From positions 1 to 64,000 of the forward strand of contig JAPPGH010000039.1 of assembly GCA_026914155.1 (NCBI GenBank): DNA of 64,000 nt, written 5' to 3'. The translations under genes and the position numbers were made by a program. Shown here in pieces: positions 16,963 through 24,187 of the stretch. A model generated the notes under the pieces. It made no database searches. It was not told the origin of the DNA and saw only the letters and a program-made list of their open reading frames with translations. The stretch comes from Candidatus Palauibacter rhopaloidicola (GTDB taxonomy: Bacteria; Gemmatimonadota; Gemmatimonadetes; Palauibacterales; Palauibacteraceae). The stretch's first letter is position 1. The number at the start of each line of letters is the position of its first letter.

Positions 16963-19014
16963 CTAGTACACGACGCGGTACGTCACGCTCAGGCTCCTCC
17001 CGGCTTCGGGCATGATCTCCTTCACCCGCGACAGGTGCCGCCTGTACTCGGTGTTGCCGAGGTTGTCGAGGTGGAGCGTCAGGACGTGCGGCCGCCCGGC
17101 GAAGGTGAAGCGCACGCCGCCGGAGACGCCGAAGACCGCGTAACCGTCGGTGGGGTCCTCGAACCGCCCGGTTCGTTCCTGGCTCGAGGCCATCCGCGTC
17201 TCGGCCTCGACGAACCAGTTCACCGGCGAATAGCCGATCGCCACGCGACCCTGGAGCGGGGGCATGAACGGGAGCGGCTCGTCGGTGGCGCGGATCGTGC
17301 CGCGCACGTACGACGCGGCGGCCTCCAGCCTGAATCCGGCCGGCACCGACCATTCGAGCTGGCTCTCGAAGCCGGTCAGCACGGCGTCCTCTCCCACGAA
17401 CTGATAGATGGGGAGCCGTACGCGGCTGAGTCGCCCCGTCGCCTGCGGGAAAATGTAGCCCGCGATCGTGTTCCTGAACCACGTCGCCTCGGCGCTCACG
17501 CGCTGTCCCGTGACGCGCCCGAACACGTCGATGCCGAGCCCCTTCTCCGTCTCGAGCGAGGGATTGCCGACGTCGTACGAATTGGCCGCGAGGTGCGGCC
17601 CTTCCGAGTAGAGTTCGTGTACGTCCGGCGTCCGAAAGGCACGGCCCACGCTCGCGCCGAGGGTGAACTGCCCCGTCACCGGAAGAAGTGCGCCCAGCGA
17701 TCCGGAGACCGCGTCAAAGGAGCGCGCCCGGATGTGTCCGATGTCGGAGGACGCGTCTTCCTCCTCCGGTTCAAGTTCGACCCGGTCGTAGCGGAGCCCG
17801 GCCTCGACGGTGATCGGATCGAGCTGGATCTGCTCGAGGACATACGCGGCCTGCGTCCTGCGCCGGGAATTCGGCGTGTACAGCGCGCCCGCGAATCCGA
17901 AGTCCTCCCACGAGACTCTCGCCCCGAAGGCCCCCGATGCGAACGGCCCCCATCCCGCGTGCCGCGCCCGGGCCTCCCCGCTCACGATCTCGCGATCGTA
18001 TTGGGCGCCGAGGATGTCCGGGGGTTCCATCTCGTGGTGCCGGTACCACGTGTAGCCGGCATCGACTTCGATCGCCTCCAGGCCGTGCCCGGGCCGGATG
18101 ACGCTGCGGAGCCGGCCGGCGGCTCTCTCCTGCTCCGTGCGCACCGCGTTCGTGTGGCCGCCGACGAAACCTCCGGGGATCCCGTAGTCGTTCGCGAAGT
18201 AGCGAAACGAACCGCCCGCGTAGCCCCAGTCGTCCACCCATGACGTTCCGGCCGCCACGCTCCGCACATCGGTCTGGGTTCCCACCAGCCTCCCGATCGG
18301 CGTCCGCAGGTCCCCTCCCTCGCGCTTCGAGACCTCGACGCGAAGCGGGATGTTCTCGGTGACGCCGACGGTGAGCTGGCTGCTCCCCCCGATGCCGCGG
18401 GTCGCTCCCTGCCCCTGAAGCGAGGTGAACCCGGTCGCGCGGCCAGGCACCGCCTGCGGGACCTCCTCCCGAATGACGTTGATCACGCCCCCGAGCGCGT
18501 TGCTGCCGTACAGAATCGCGCTCGGTCCGCGAATCACGTCGATCCGCCGGGCCGAGGAAGGGGCGAGCGCCGAGGCGTGGTCCGGGCCGCTGCTGAGGAC
18601 GTCCCCCACCCGCTGGCCGTCTTCGAGCACGAGGATGCGGTCTCCGCTGAGGCCACGGATGACGGGCTGGGATGTGCCCGGCCCCATGCTGGTCACCGTG
18701 ACCCCCGGGACCGATTCCACCGTCTGCGCGAGGGTTCCCGCGAGCTGCCGCTGCAGCGTCTCGTCCGAGAACACGGCGGAAGGCCGGATCGCCTCGCTCA
18801 CGGCCGTGGGACTCAGGACCGCCGTGACGACGATGTCCGGCAGGGTGATGGCGGCGACCTCGGAGGCCACCTCGACGGTGTCCGCGGCCTGTCGCTCGGC
18901 CTCCTGCTCGGCCTGCTGCGCGACGGGCGTCCAGCCCGCGGCGCCCGCCGGCATGCCCGCGAGGGTGATCCCAAGGAGGAGAAAGAGGATGTAGAAGCGT
19001 CTGGACATCGTCAT
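16963..19014 (-). CDS. TonB-dependent outer-membrane receptor, probably metal-regulated (ZnuD/CirA-like)
   Basis: This 683-residue protein has a signal peptide (about 1-26), a plug domain beginning 'LPDIVVTAVLSPTAVSEA' (TonB box region about 58-75), 'GVTVTSMGPGTSQPVIRGL' and 'RRIDVIRGPSAILYGSNALG' (the classical plug motifs, near 105-175), then a beta-barrel ending 'RSLSVTYRVVY' with the terminal aromatic residue needed for barrel insertion. It lies 145 bases downstream of a Fur-family gene on the same strand, and a dyad in that gap (19061-19085) matches the one before the regulator, so it is likely repressed by metal through that regulator. Substrate is probably zinc or an iron chelate. A His-rich external loop, common in zinc receptors, is not clearly visible. 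Confidence 0.88.
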   Translation of the reverse strand: MTMSRRFYILFLLLGITLAGMPAGAAGWTPVAQQAEQEAERQAADTVEVASEVAAITLPDIVVTAVLSPTAVSEAIRPSAVFSDETLQRQLAGTLAQTVESVPGVTVTSMGPGTSQPVIRGLSGDRILVLEDGQRVGDVLSSGPDHASALAPSSARRIDVIRGPSAILYGSNALGGVINVIREEVPQAVPGRATGFTSLQGQGATRGIGGSSQLTVGVTENIPLRVEVSKREGGDLRTPIGRLVGTQTDVRSVAAGTSWVDDWGYAGGSFRYFANDYGIPGGFVGGHTNAVRTEQERAAGRLRSVIRPGHGLEAIEVDAGYTWYRHHEMEPPDILGAQYDREIVSGEARARHAGWGPFASGAFGARVSWEDFGFAGALYTPNSRRRTQAAYVLEQIQLDPITVEAGLRYDRVELEPEEEDASSDIGHIRARSFDAVSGSLGALLPVTGQFTLGASVGRAFRTPDVHELYSEGPHLAANSYDVGNPSLETEKGLGIDVFGRVTGQRVSAEATWFRNTIAGYIFPQATGRLSRVRLPIYQFVGEDAVLTGFESQLEWSVPAGFRLEAAASYVRGTIRATDEPLPFMPPLQGRVAIGYSPVNWFVEAETRMASSQERTGRFEDPTDGYAVFGVSGGVRFTFAGRPHVLTLHLDNLGNTEYRRHLSRVKEIMPEAGRSLSVTYRVVY

Positions 19015-19060
19015 GTGGGCCTGGTGCGAGGGTGGAGGTGAGGCCTGCCTGCGCCTGGCC

Positions 19061-19085
19061 GTAATGATAACGGATTATCGTTAAG
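19061..19085. promoter_or_regulatory. Fur-family operator upstream of the TonB-dependent receptor
   Basis: The stretch GTAATGATAACGGATTATCG continues as TTAA. It has dyad symmetry AAnGATAA-n4-TTATCnTT and is AT-rich in a GC-rich region. Its GTAATGATAACGG half is identical to the site at 19557 before the Fur-family gene. Fur and Zur boxes are dyads of similar GATAA/TTATC words; the 4-base centre differs from the 3-base centre of the classical Fur box. Confidence 0.75.
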
Positions 19086-19159
19086 CGGCAAAGGGGCGGG
19101 CCGACGACCCTCGGTCGGCCGCCGTGGGGGCCGCGGGGAGCGGCCGGATCAGAGCTCCG

Positions 19160-19528
19160 TCAGGCGCACGCCGCGCAGCGGCCGAAGAGGATCAGCTCGT
19201 GGCTGTCGACCTGGAAGCCGTCCGGCGCCAGCGTCTCGACTTCGTCGGGGCACCGGTGGACGTCGAACGCCTGATCGCAGGAGTTGCAGAGGAAATGGTG
19301 GTGATGCGGACGGTCGGCCAACTCGTACCGAAGCCCGCCGCCCGGGAGCTTCACTCGCGACAGCCACCCCTCGCGCACCAGGGTCTTCACGTTCCGGTAG
19401 ACGGTCGCCACCCCGAGCGAAGGCACGATCCGCCGGCCGTACTCGAGGATCTCCTCGAGCGTGAGCGGGCGCCCCGCGCTCGTGAACACGCGGCGGATCG
19501 CCCGGCGTTGTCGAGTATCTCGTTGCAT
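19160..19528 (-). CDS. Fur-family metalloregulator (Fur/Zur/PerR type)
   Basis: A 122-residue regulator. The N-terminal winged helix contains 'TLEEILEYGRRI' and 'LGVATVYRNVKTLVREGWLSR' (about 37-57, the recognition helix of the family). The dimerisation domain has 'HHHHFLCNSCDQAFDV' with the metal-binding His cluster (about 75-78) and structural zinc cysteines Cys-x-x-Cys near 81-84, paired with 'CAAC' at the very C-terminus. It is shorter than E. coli Fur (148). Its own promoter carries the dyad at 19557, implying autoregulation, and the same dyad precedes the receptor gene. The paired CxxC motifs and target suggest Zur or Fur; sequence alone does not decide. Confidence 0.88.
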   Translation of the reverse strand: MQRDTRQRRAIRRVFTSAGRPLTLEEILEYGRRIVPSLGVATVYRNVKTLVREGWLSRVKLPGGGLRYELADRPHHHHFLCNSCDQAFDVHRCPDEVETLAPDGFQVDSHELILFGRCAACA

Positions 19529-19556
19529 CGAAGTACACCCTCCGCGCAGTTGGACC

Positions 19557-19576
19557 GTAATGATAACGGTTTATCG
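19557..19576. promoter_or_regulatory. Fur-family operator upstream of the regulator gene
   Basis: GTAATGATAACGGTTTATCG lies 29-48 bases before the regulator's ATG. It shares 19 of 20 bases with the receptor-side dyad at 19061-19080 (only A/T differs in the centre). Two copies, each in front of one gene of the same regulator-receptor pair, make autoregulation plus target repression the natural reading. Confidence 0.75.
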
Positions 19577-19601
19577 CCCCCTGTCACGCGAGGCCCGCGC
19601 A

Positions 19602-20387
19602 TCACTCCCGCGCACGGTTCCTCCAGCGCGCCTCGTTGGCGCGGATCGCGTCCTGCACGAATACGGCGAGCCCCTCGCCGCGCTTCTCGAAGTACGCCTC
19701 GAAGCGGGGATCGGCGGTGTACATCTCGGCGAGGTTCCGGTGCATGCCGTGGCTGCACGGATAGAACCAGCGGTCGATGTGGCGCCGGTGCTCCTCGGCC
19801 AGGGCCATCGCCGCGCGGCCGGCGGCCTGGGCGCCCTCCGCCATCAGCGCGGCCAGCCGGGCCACCGCGGTCTCGCCCTCCTCGGTGATCCGCGCCCAGT
19901 CGTCCTTGCCGTACCTGCGGACACGCCGCATCGACTCCTGGTAGGCCTCGCTGCCGCCCCATCTCCGCTCGACCTCCTCCTCGTACTGCGCGTGGTCGAA
20001 CTCCTCCAACCCCTCGAACATCTCCGTCCGGTCCATCTCCGTCTCCTCATCCATCGCCCTCAGGGCCCCGTCGACCCCTCGGATGATGCTGTCGGTCCTC
20101 CGTTGTCGTTCCCTGAGCAACTCCCGCTGCGCCTCCAGCGCGCTCCGCCGGTCGTAGGCGGGGGCGTCGAGCAGCCGGCCGATCGCGTCCAGGCTGAACC
20201 GCAGTTCGCGCAACAGCCGGATCTGGCGCAGCCGCTCGAGGTCGTCGTAGGCGTAGAGCCGATAGCCGTTCTCCGCCCGCCCCGAAGGGACGAGCAGCCC
20301 GATCCGGTCGTAGTGGTGCAGCGTGCGCACCGTGACGCCGGCCAGCCGCGCCACCTCCCCCACCGTATGAAGTTGCCCCGTTTCCAT
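19602..20387 (-). CDS. MerR-family regulator with TipAS-like effector domain
   Basis: This 261-residue regulator has a MerR winged helix ('LHTVGEVARLAGVTVRTLHH', then 'YDRIGLLVPSGRAENGYRLY', about 5-45), a dimerisation coiled coil (about 75-115), and a C-terminal TipAS/SkgA domain ending in 'WFYPCSHGMHRNLAEMY' (about 213-229) with its conserved Cys-Ser-His near 'PCSHGMH'. TipAS domains bind thiopeptide-like or other drugs and switch on export or stress genes. ATG 20387 follows the MerR start pattern; ATG 20396 adds three residues. A dyad typical of MerR-family operators at 20402-20422 lies just upstream, so it probably controls itself. Confidence 0.88.
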   Translation of the reverse strand: METGQLHTVGEVARLAGVTVRTLHHYDRIGLLVPSGRAENGYRLYAYDDLERLRQIRLLRELRFSLDAIGRLLDAPAYDRRSALEAQRELLRERQRRTDSIIRGVDGALRAMDEETEMDRTEMFEGLEEFDHAQYEEEVERRWGGSEAYQESMRRVRRYGKDDWARITEEGETAVARLAALMAEGAQAAGRAAMALAEEHRRHIDRWFYPCSHGMHRNLAEMYTADPRFEAYFEKRGEGLAVFVQDAIRANEARWRNRARE

Positions 20388-20401
20388 GCCCCCCACGGTA
20401 A

Positions 20402-20422
20402 ACCCTCACGTAACGTCAGGGT
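20402..20422. promoter_or_regulatory. MerR-type operator/promoter dyad
   Basis: ACCCTCACGTAACGTCAGGGT is an interrupted palindrome: ACCCT and AGGGT arms with ACGT/ACGT inner arms, only the third-ring bases not pairing. It lies 14-34 bases before ATG 20387. On the minus strand it is preceded by TTGACC, which would be a -35 element, placing the dyad in the long spacer as MerR-family activators require. The -10 is not clear. Confidence 0.75.
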
Positions 20423-20441
20423 CAAGAGGGGAGGGATTTCG

Positions 20442-21731
20442 CTAGGGGGCCTGGGAGCTGCGGGGGAGGGTGCCGGGGTCGGGGCCGGGTGCCTGGGCGG
20501 ACCGGGGGAGGGTGTCGACTTCGACGTCGGTTGCGGCCGCGGCGCGTGGGAGGGCGGCGCGTGCCTCGAGCTTCCCGATCGCCGCGGAGACCGCCTGACC
20601 GGTGGCGTCCCGTGTGCCGAGTCCCCTTTGCACCTCGCGGAGACGGGGAAGCGCTTCGACGGCGTGGATCTCGGCGAGCGCGTTCGCCGCGTGCGCGCCG
20701 GAAGATCCCTGGAGCGCGTGGCCGAGTGCCGCGATGATCTCCGCCCTGTGTCCTCCGTTGTACGCCTTGAGGTGCCCGGAATCGCCGCCGAGCGCCGCGC
20801 CCACGGTCACGACCAGCTCTCCTTCGCCCAGTTGCCGCAACGCCTCGGCGACCCCGTCGCGGAACCGCAGGCCGGCGGCCTTCCGCGCGTCGCCGAGCAG
20901 CGGGATGAGCGGCGCGACCGCGTCGGGGTGCCGAATCGCCGCAAGCGCCTCGACCGCCGGCAGCCGGAGCGCGGGGTCCTCGTCCCAGAGCGCATCCGCC
21001 AGGGCCGGAATCGCCGCGGGGTCGCCGAGCCGTCCGAGTTGCGCGGCCGCGTCGCGTCGCGGGGCGTTCCCTTCCCAGAGGACGTATTTGTTGATGATTC
21101 GGCCCCCGGGCGCGCTCAGACGGCGGACGTGGAACGGGACATCGTCCGCGTCCGCCCTTCCCCCGTGACAGACCTGCCACAGGACCTCCGTGAACAGGTT
21201 GAACAGGTTCCGAAGCCGCGCGAGATCCTTGATCGCTCCAAGTGCCTGAAAGTGGAGTTCGTCCATCCCGTCCGGGTACCGGCCGAACCACCCGTCGCGA
21301 CCCTTCACGGTAAGCTGAATCTTGGGCTGGGCCTGGATGAGCCGACGGACCCTGGCGTTGCCGAAGAGCCGCCGCAGGCGCCGCGGCGCATTGCCCTTGA
21401 TCACGAAGTCCCGGTCGAACCGGGAATGGCCGACCTCGACGTCCTGCATGCCCAGCGCCTTCCCGAACCCGCTGAAGACGCCCGCCCGGTAGATGTCGAA
21501 CCGGAACCCCTCGGGATTGAAATAGGGTGCGCGAAGTCTCGTGAACGTCTGGTTCGTCTTGCCGTCGCCCGACGTGAAGGTGTCGAGCGTGAGGGTCCAG
21601 TCGCCGCTGCGGGCCTGGACGGCGGAGTGGCCGAAGAGGCCTCCGTCGTGGAACTGCCCGTCCAGTTCGCTGGAGAGCTGACGCCAGACCTCCTTCCGGC
21701 TCGGTCCGAACAGGGCTTTGAGGAAGTTCAT
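20442..21731 (-). CDS. HEAT-repeat protein coupled to an Hsp70-like gene
   Basis: This 429-residue cytoplasmic protein has an uncharacterised N-terminal region (1 to about 215, with a possible beta-rich domain: 'GDWTLTLDTFTSGDGKTNQT') and a HEAT-like repeat region at about 225-390 ('RRDAAAQLGRLGDPAAIPAL', 'ALRLPAVEALAAIRHPDAVA', 'AGLRFRDGVAEALRQLGEG'). The C-terminal tail is Pro/Ser-rich and contains an imperfect repeat ('TLPRSAQAPGPDPGTLPRSSQAP' in part). Its ATG overlaps the stop of the Hsp70-like gene by 4 bases, so the proteins are co-translated and probably interact. The HEAT domain could be a scaffold or a client-binding partner. No enzymatic motif seen. Confidence 0.8.
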   Translation of the reverse strand: MNFLKALFGPSRKEVWRQLSSELDGQFHDGGLFGHSAVQARSGDWTLTLDTFTSGDGKTNQTFTRLRAPYFNPEGFRFDIYRAGVFSGFGKALGMQDVEVGHSRFDRDFVIKGNAPRRLRRLFGNARVRRLIQAQPKIQLTVKGRDGWFGRYPDGMDELHFQALGAIKDLARLRNLFNLFTEVLWQVCHGGRADADDVPFHVRRLSAPGGRIINKYVLWEGNAPRRDAAAQLGRLGDPAAIPALADALWDEDPALRLPAVEALAAIRHPDAVAPLIPLLGDARKAAGLRFRDGVAEALRQLGEGELVVTVGAALGGDSGHLKAYNGGHRAEIIAALGHALQGSSGAHAANALAEIHAVEALPRLREVQRGLGTRDATGQAVSAAIGKLEARAALPRAAAATDVEVDTLPRSAQAPGPDPGTLPRSSQAP

Positions 21732-23320
21732 CGCAATCTCACCACGGGGTGCTTGACGTTCAGGTCCGTCTTCCGGTGCAGGTCATGTACGGTTACACAC
21801 AGCCAGCGGTTTTCGTCCACCGAGTACGTCACGCGCAGCCGCGGCGCCGTGCCCCTGCCGGGCGGGTTCAGCGGCAGGGCGGGGTCCGCCTCGTTGAGGC
21901 ACAGGCAGAACGCCCGTTCGCCCGCGGTCCGGGGGACGAAATAGCTGGAGCCGTTGCTGCGCTCGGTCCAGTCGATCGGGCGCCCGGCCACCCGCCCGAC
22001 CTCGCAGATGAAGAGGTTGATGTGCTGCTGGCCATCGCGGCCGGGGGCGTAGTAGCGCGTCGCGAAGTTTTCGACCGTCGGGAAGCACGTGCCGCCGGGG
22101 ATGAGCAGCTCGTACTCGGCGTCGGCATCGTCGTCCGGGAGGACGCGGAGCGCGTAGTCGTGGTAGATGAAGTCCTCGACGTGCGCGCCGCCCGCGAAGA
22201 TGCACGCGCCGCGCGCGACGGCCGCGAAGGGGAGCCACTCCCGCACCTTCTCGCGGCCGAGCACGTCGCCCACGACGTTCCGCACCTCCGGAAGGAGGGT
22301 CGACCCGCCCTCGAGGATCACGTCGTCGATGCCGTCGGGGGGGATCCCATGCCGCGTGCGCAACTCGGCGAGCAGCGCGTCGAGCAGCTCCCGGATCCGG
22401 ACGTACAGGCCGTTCGCGGCGAGAATGTCGTTCAGGACCGGATAGTCCAGCTTCCCGTACGATTCGTTGCGGAAGGTGAAGTCGCCCTCGTTCCCCGCGC
22501 TCGCGAGCAGCTTCACGCGCTCGGCCTCCCAGCGGAGCGCGACCTCCCATTCGGGCCAGTCGTGCAGGGCCGAGGGGACGAAGCGCTCCAGGATCCAGCC
22601 GTCCACGTCATCGCCGCCGAGTTCCACCGCCTGCTTGGCCAGCACCTCCGCGCGCCCGGTCTCCACGGTCTGCGCGCCGTGGGTCCTCACGACGGCGGCC
22701 TCCATCGATCCGCCGCCGAAATCGAAGGCGACGAGGGTGGTCGGGCGTCCGACATCCACGCCGTAGCCGAGCGCGGCCGCCACGGGCTCGTCGAGCGTCC
22801 GGAACACGATCCCGGCCGGTTTCCGCCGCAGTCGCGCCCACATGCGCGCCCACCAGCCGCGGCGCTTGAGGCGCCGGATGATCGCCTGCAGTTCGGCGCG
22901 GTACGTCTCGTAGAAACCGCTCGGCGTGGCGATCGTGACGTCGGTGACTTCTTCCCCGAACCGCGTCTCGAGGGCGCCGATGACCTCCCGCAGGAAGAGC
23001 GCCGCGACGTCCTGAGCGGTGAAGGCTCTCCCGCCGGCCCGCGCCAGGGCCCGGCCGCTCTCCGTGCCGAGGTAGCGCTTGAAGCCGCGCGCGAAGCCGG
23101 TGGCCTGTCCGTCCCAGTTGTAGGTGACGGCCGCCTGCCCGATGAGGACTTCCTCCCCGTCCCCGTCCATGACGCACACGCACGAAGGCATGACCGGCGT
23201 CTGCGTGACGGGCTCCAGCTTCGCGAGGTCCGGCAGGTTCACGATGTGCGGCCGGCCGGACCGGTCTTCGCAGATGGTGGTGTTGGACGTGCCGAGATCG
23301 ATGGCCCAGTGGGTCGACAT
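21728..23320 (-). CDS. Hsp70-family (DnaK-like) ATPase without a canonical substrate domain
   Basis: A 530-residue actin-fold ATPase of the Hsp70 group. Phosphate loop 1 is 'WAIDLGTSNTTICED' (about 5-19), phosphate loop 2 is 'VAFDFGGGSMEAAVV' (about 198-212), and adenosine motif 'VILEGGSTLLPEVRNVVG' is near 327-344. An insert of basic, aromatic residues ('RRLKRRGWWARMWARLRRK', about 148-166) interrupts the nucleotide-binding domain. The C-terminal 150 residues are unlike DnaK's substrate-binding domain and there is no lid. Such stand-alone Hsp70-like proteins are usually specialised. It is transcribed with the HEAT protein and is 15 bases before the tonB-like gene. Confidence 0.85.
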   Translation of the reverse strand: MSTHWAIDLGTSNTTICEDRSGRPHIVNLPDLAKLEPVTQTPVMPSCVCVMDGDGEEVLIGQAAVTYNWDGQATGFARGFKRYLGTESGRALARAGGRAFTAQDVAALFLREVIGALETRFGEEVTDVTIATPSGFYETYRAELQAIIRRLKRRGWWARMWARLRRKPAGIVFRTLDEPVAAALGYGVDVGRPTTLVAFDFGGGSMEAAVVRTHGAQTVETGRAEVLAKQAVELGGDDVDGWILERFVPSALHDWPEWEVALRWEAERVKLLASAGNEGDFTFRNESYGKLDYPVLNDILAANGLYVRIRELLDALLAELRTRHGIPPDGIDDVILEGGSTLLPEVRNVVGDVLGREKVREWLPFAAVARGACIFAGGAHVEDFIYHDYALRVLPDDDADAEYELLIPGGTCFPTVENFATRYYAPGRDGQQHINLFICEVGRVAGRPIDWTERSNGSSYFVPRTAGERAFCLCLNEADPALPLNPPGRGTAPRLRVTYSVDENRWLCVTVHDLHRKTDLNVKHPVVRLR

Positions 23321-23335
23321 GGGCCGGATTTTACT

Positions 23336-23989
23336 CTAGTTCACCCGGAACGTCACCCACTGTGAGACCCAGACGGCGGTGGCCCGGTCGCGGTTCATCG
23401 CCGGACTGAACCGCATCGCCGGGACGACCCTGCCCGCCGCCTCGTCGAGCAGCGGGTTACCGGAGGACGTCTTTACCTCGGACCTCTCGACCCGGCCCTC
23501 CTCCGACAGGTAGATCCACAGTTCGACGCTCCCTTCGATGCCGGCGTCCATCAGCGCCCGCGGATATTCCCGTTCGAGCACCTGCAGGACCTCCGGAACG
23601 TTCAGCAGCACGGGGGGCGTATCGTAGGGGATCAGTATCGGACGCTCGGACGGGTCGGGAGCCGGGGGACGCGGAGGCAGGCCCCTGGGGGCCCGATCCG
23701 GGTTCGTGGGCTCGATCGTGATGTCCGGCGAAATCTCGACGGAGGCGACCCTCGGCCTCGCGGGACGCGCGATCGCTTCCGGCGGGGGCGGTATCCTCAC
23801 CTCCGGCGGAAGCCGGATCGACTCGATCTCGTTCGCGACGGACCCCATGTCCGCGGCCTCGAACGGCCGCACGAGGACGAAGAGCCCGATGTGGAGAAAG
23901 ACGGCGACCAGCAAGCCGATCCGTGTGAAGTTCGTACTGGCGCGCTTGAACCTGTCGTTCGCCGTGAGCCGAATGCCGGTGTCGTCCAT
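23336..23989 (-). CDS. tonB: Energy transducer TonB-like protein
   Basis: A 217-residue protein with a short cytoplasmic N-terminus, one transmembrane helix ('IGLLVAVFLHIGLFVLV', about 24-40, with the His typical of TonB), a Pro-rich periplasmic spacer (about 62-130, including 'LPPRPPAPDP'), and a C-terminal TonB domain ('EYPRALMDAGIEGSVELWIY' at about 140-159, ending 'WVTFRVN'). TonB couples the proton-motive force to outer-membrane receptors such as those at 16963 and 51609. ATG 23989 follows a perfect GGGAGGTG; the upstream ATG 24082 gives a basic extension that I judge non-coding. No ExbB/ExbD genes are in the window. Confidence 0.88.
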   Translation of the reverse strand: MDDTGIRLTANDRFKRASTNFTRIGLLVAVFLHIGLFVLVRPFEAADMGSVANEIESIRLPPEVRIPPPPEAIARPARPRVASVEISPDITIEPTNPDRAPRGLPPRPPAPDPSERPILIPYDTPPVLLNVPEVLQVLEREYPRALMDAGIEGSVELWIYLSEEGRVERSEVKTSSGNPLLDEAAGRVVPAMRFSPAMNRDRATAVWVSQWVTFRVN

Positions 23990-24099
23990 CAGAATCACCT
24001 CCCGGTTTCCGGCGGCCCCTTCAGAGGCCCGCCGCCGTTCACGCCTCCGGTTGTCCCGCCACCCCGATTCTCCTCCCACCACCCCATCTCTTTGACGGG

Positions 24100-24115
24100 C
24101 GTTCCCGCGGGAACG
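24100..24115. repeat. 16-bp palindrome CGTTCCCGCGGGAACG
   Basis: Exact copy of the palindrome core found at 5788, 25554 and 26795. It lies between the flavoprotein gene ending at 24175 and the tonB-like gene starting at 23989, about 110 bases before the tonB ATG. Confidence 0.75.
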
Positions 24116-24131
24116 TCACCCGTGTCAACTC

Positions 24132-24187
24132 GGGGTCAGCGCCGGGGGTCAGCGCCGGGGGTCAGCTCCAAGGGTCAGCTCCAGGGG
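24132..24187. repeat. Four-copy 13-bp tandem repeat, unit GGGGTCAGCGCCG
   Basis: GGGGTCAGC followed by GCCG or TCCA is repeated four times with slight decay (two perfect copies, then two GGTCAGCTCCA versions). The last copies run into the 3' end of the flavoprotein gene (stop 24175), so the minisatellite sets its final residues 'SPFPWS'. Slippage here would change the C-terminus. Confidence 0.75.

Noticed and set aside
19461..21944. 827-codon plus-strand frame across the MerR and HEAT genes
   Set aside because: It runs antisense to two recognisable genes and shows only biased shadow composition.
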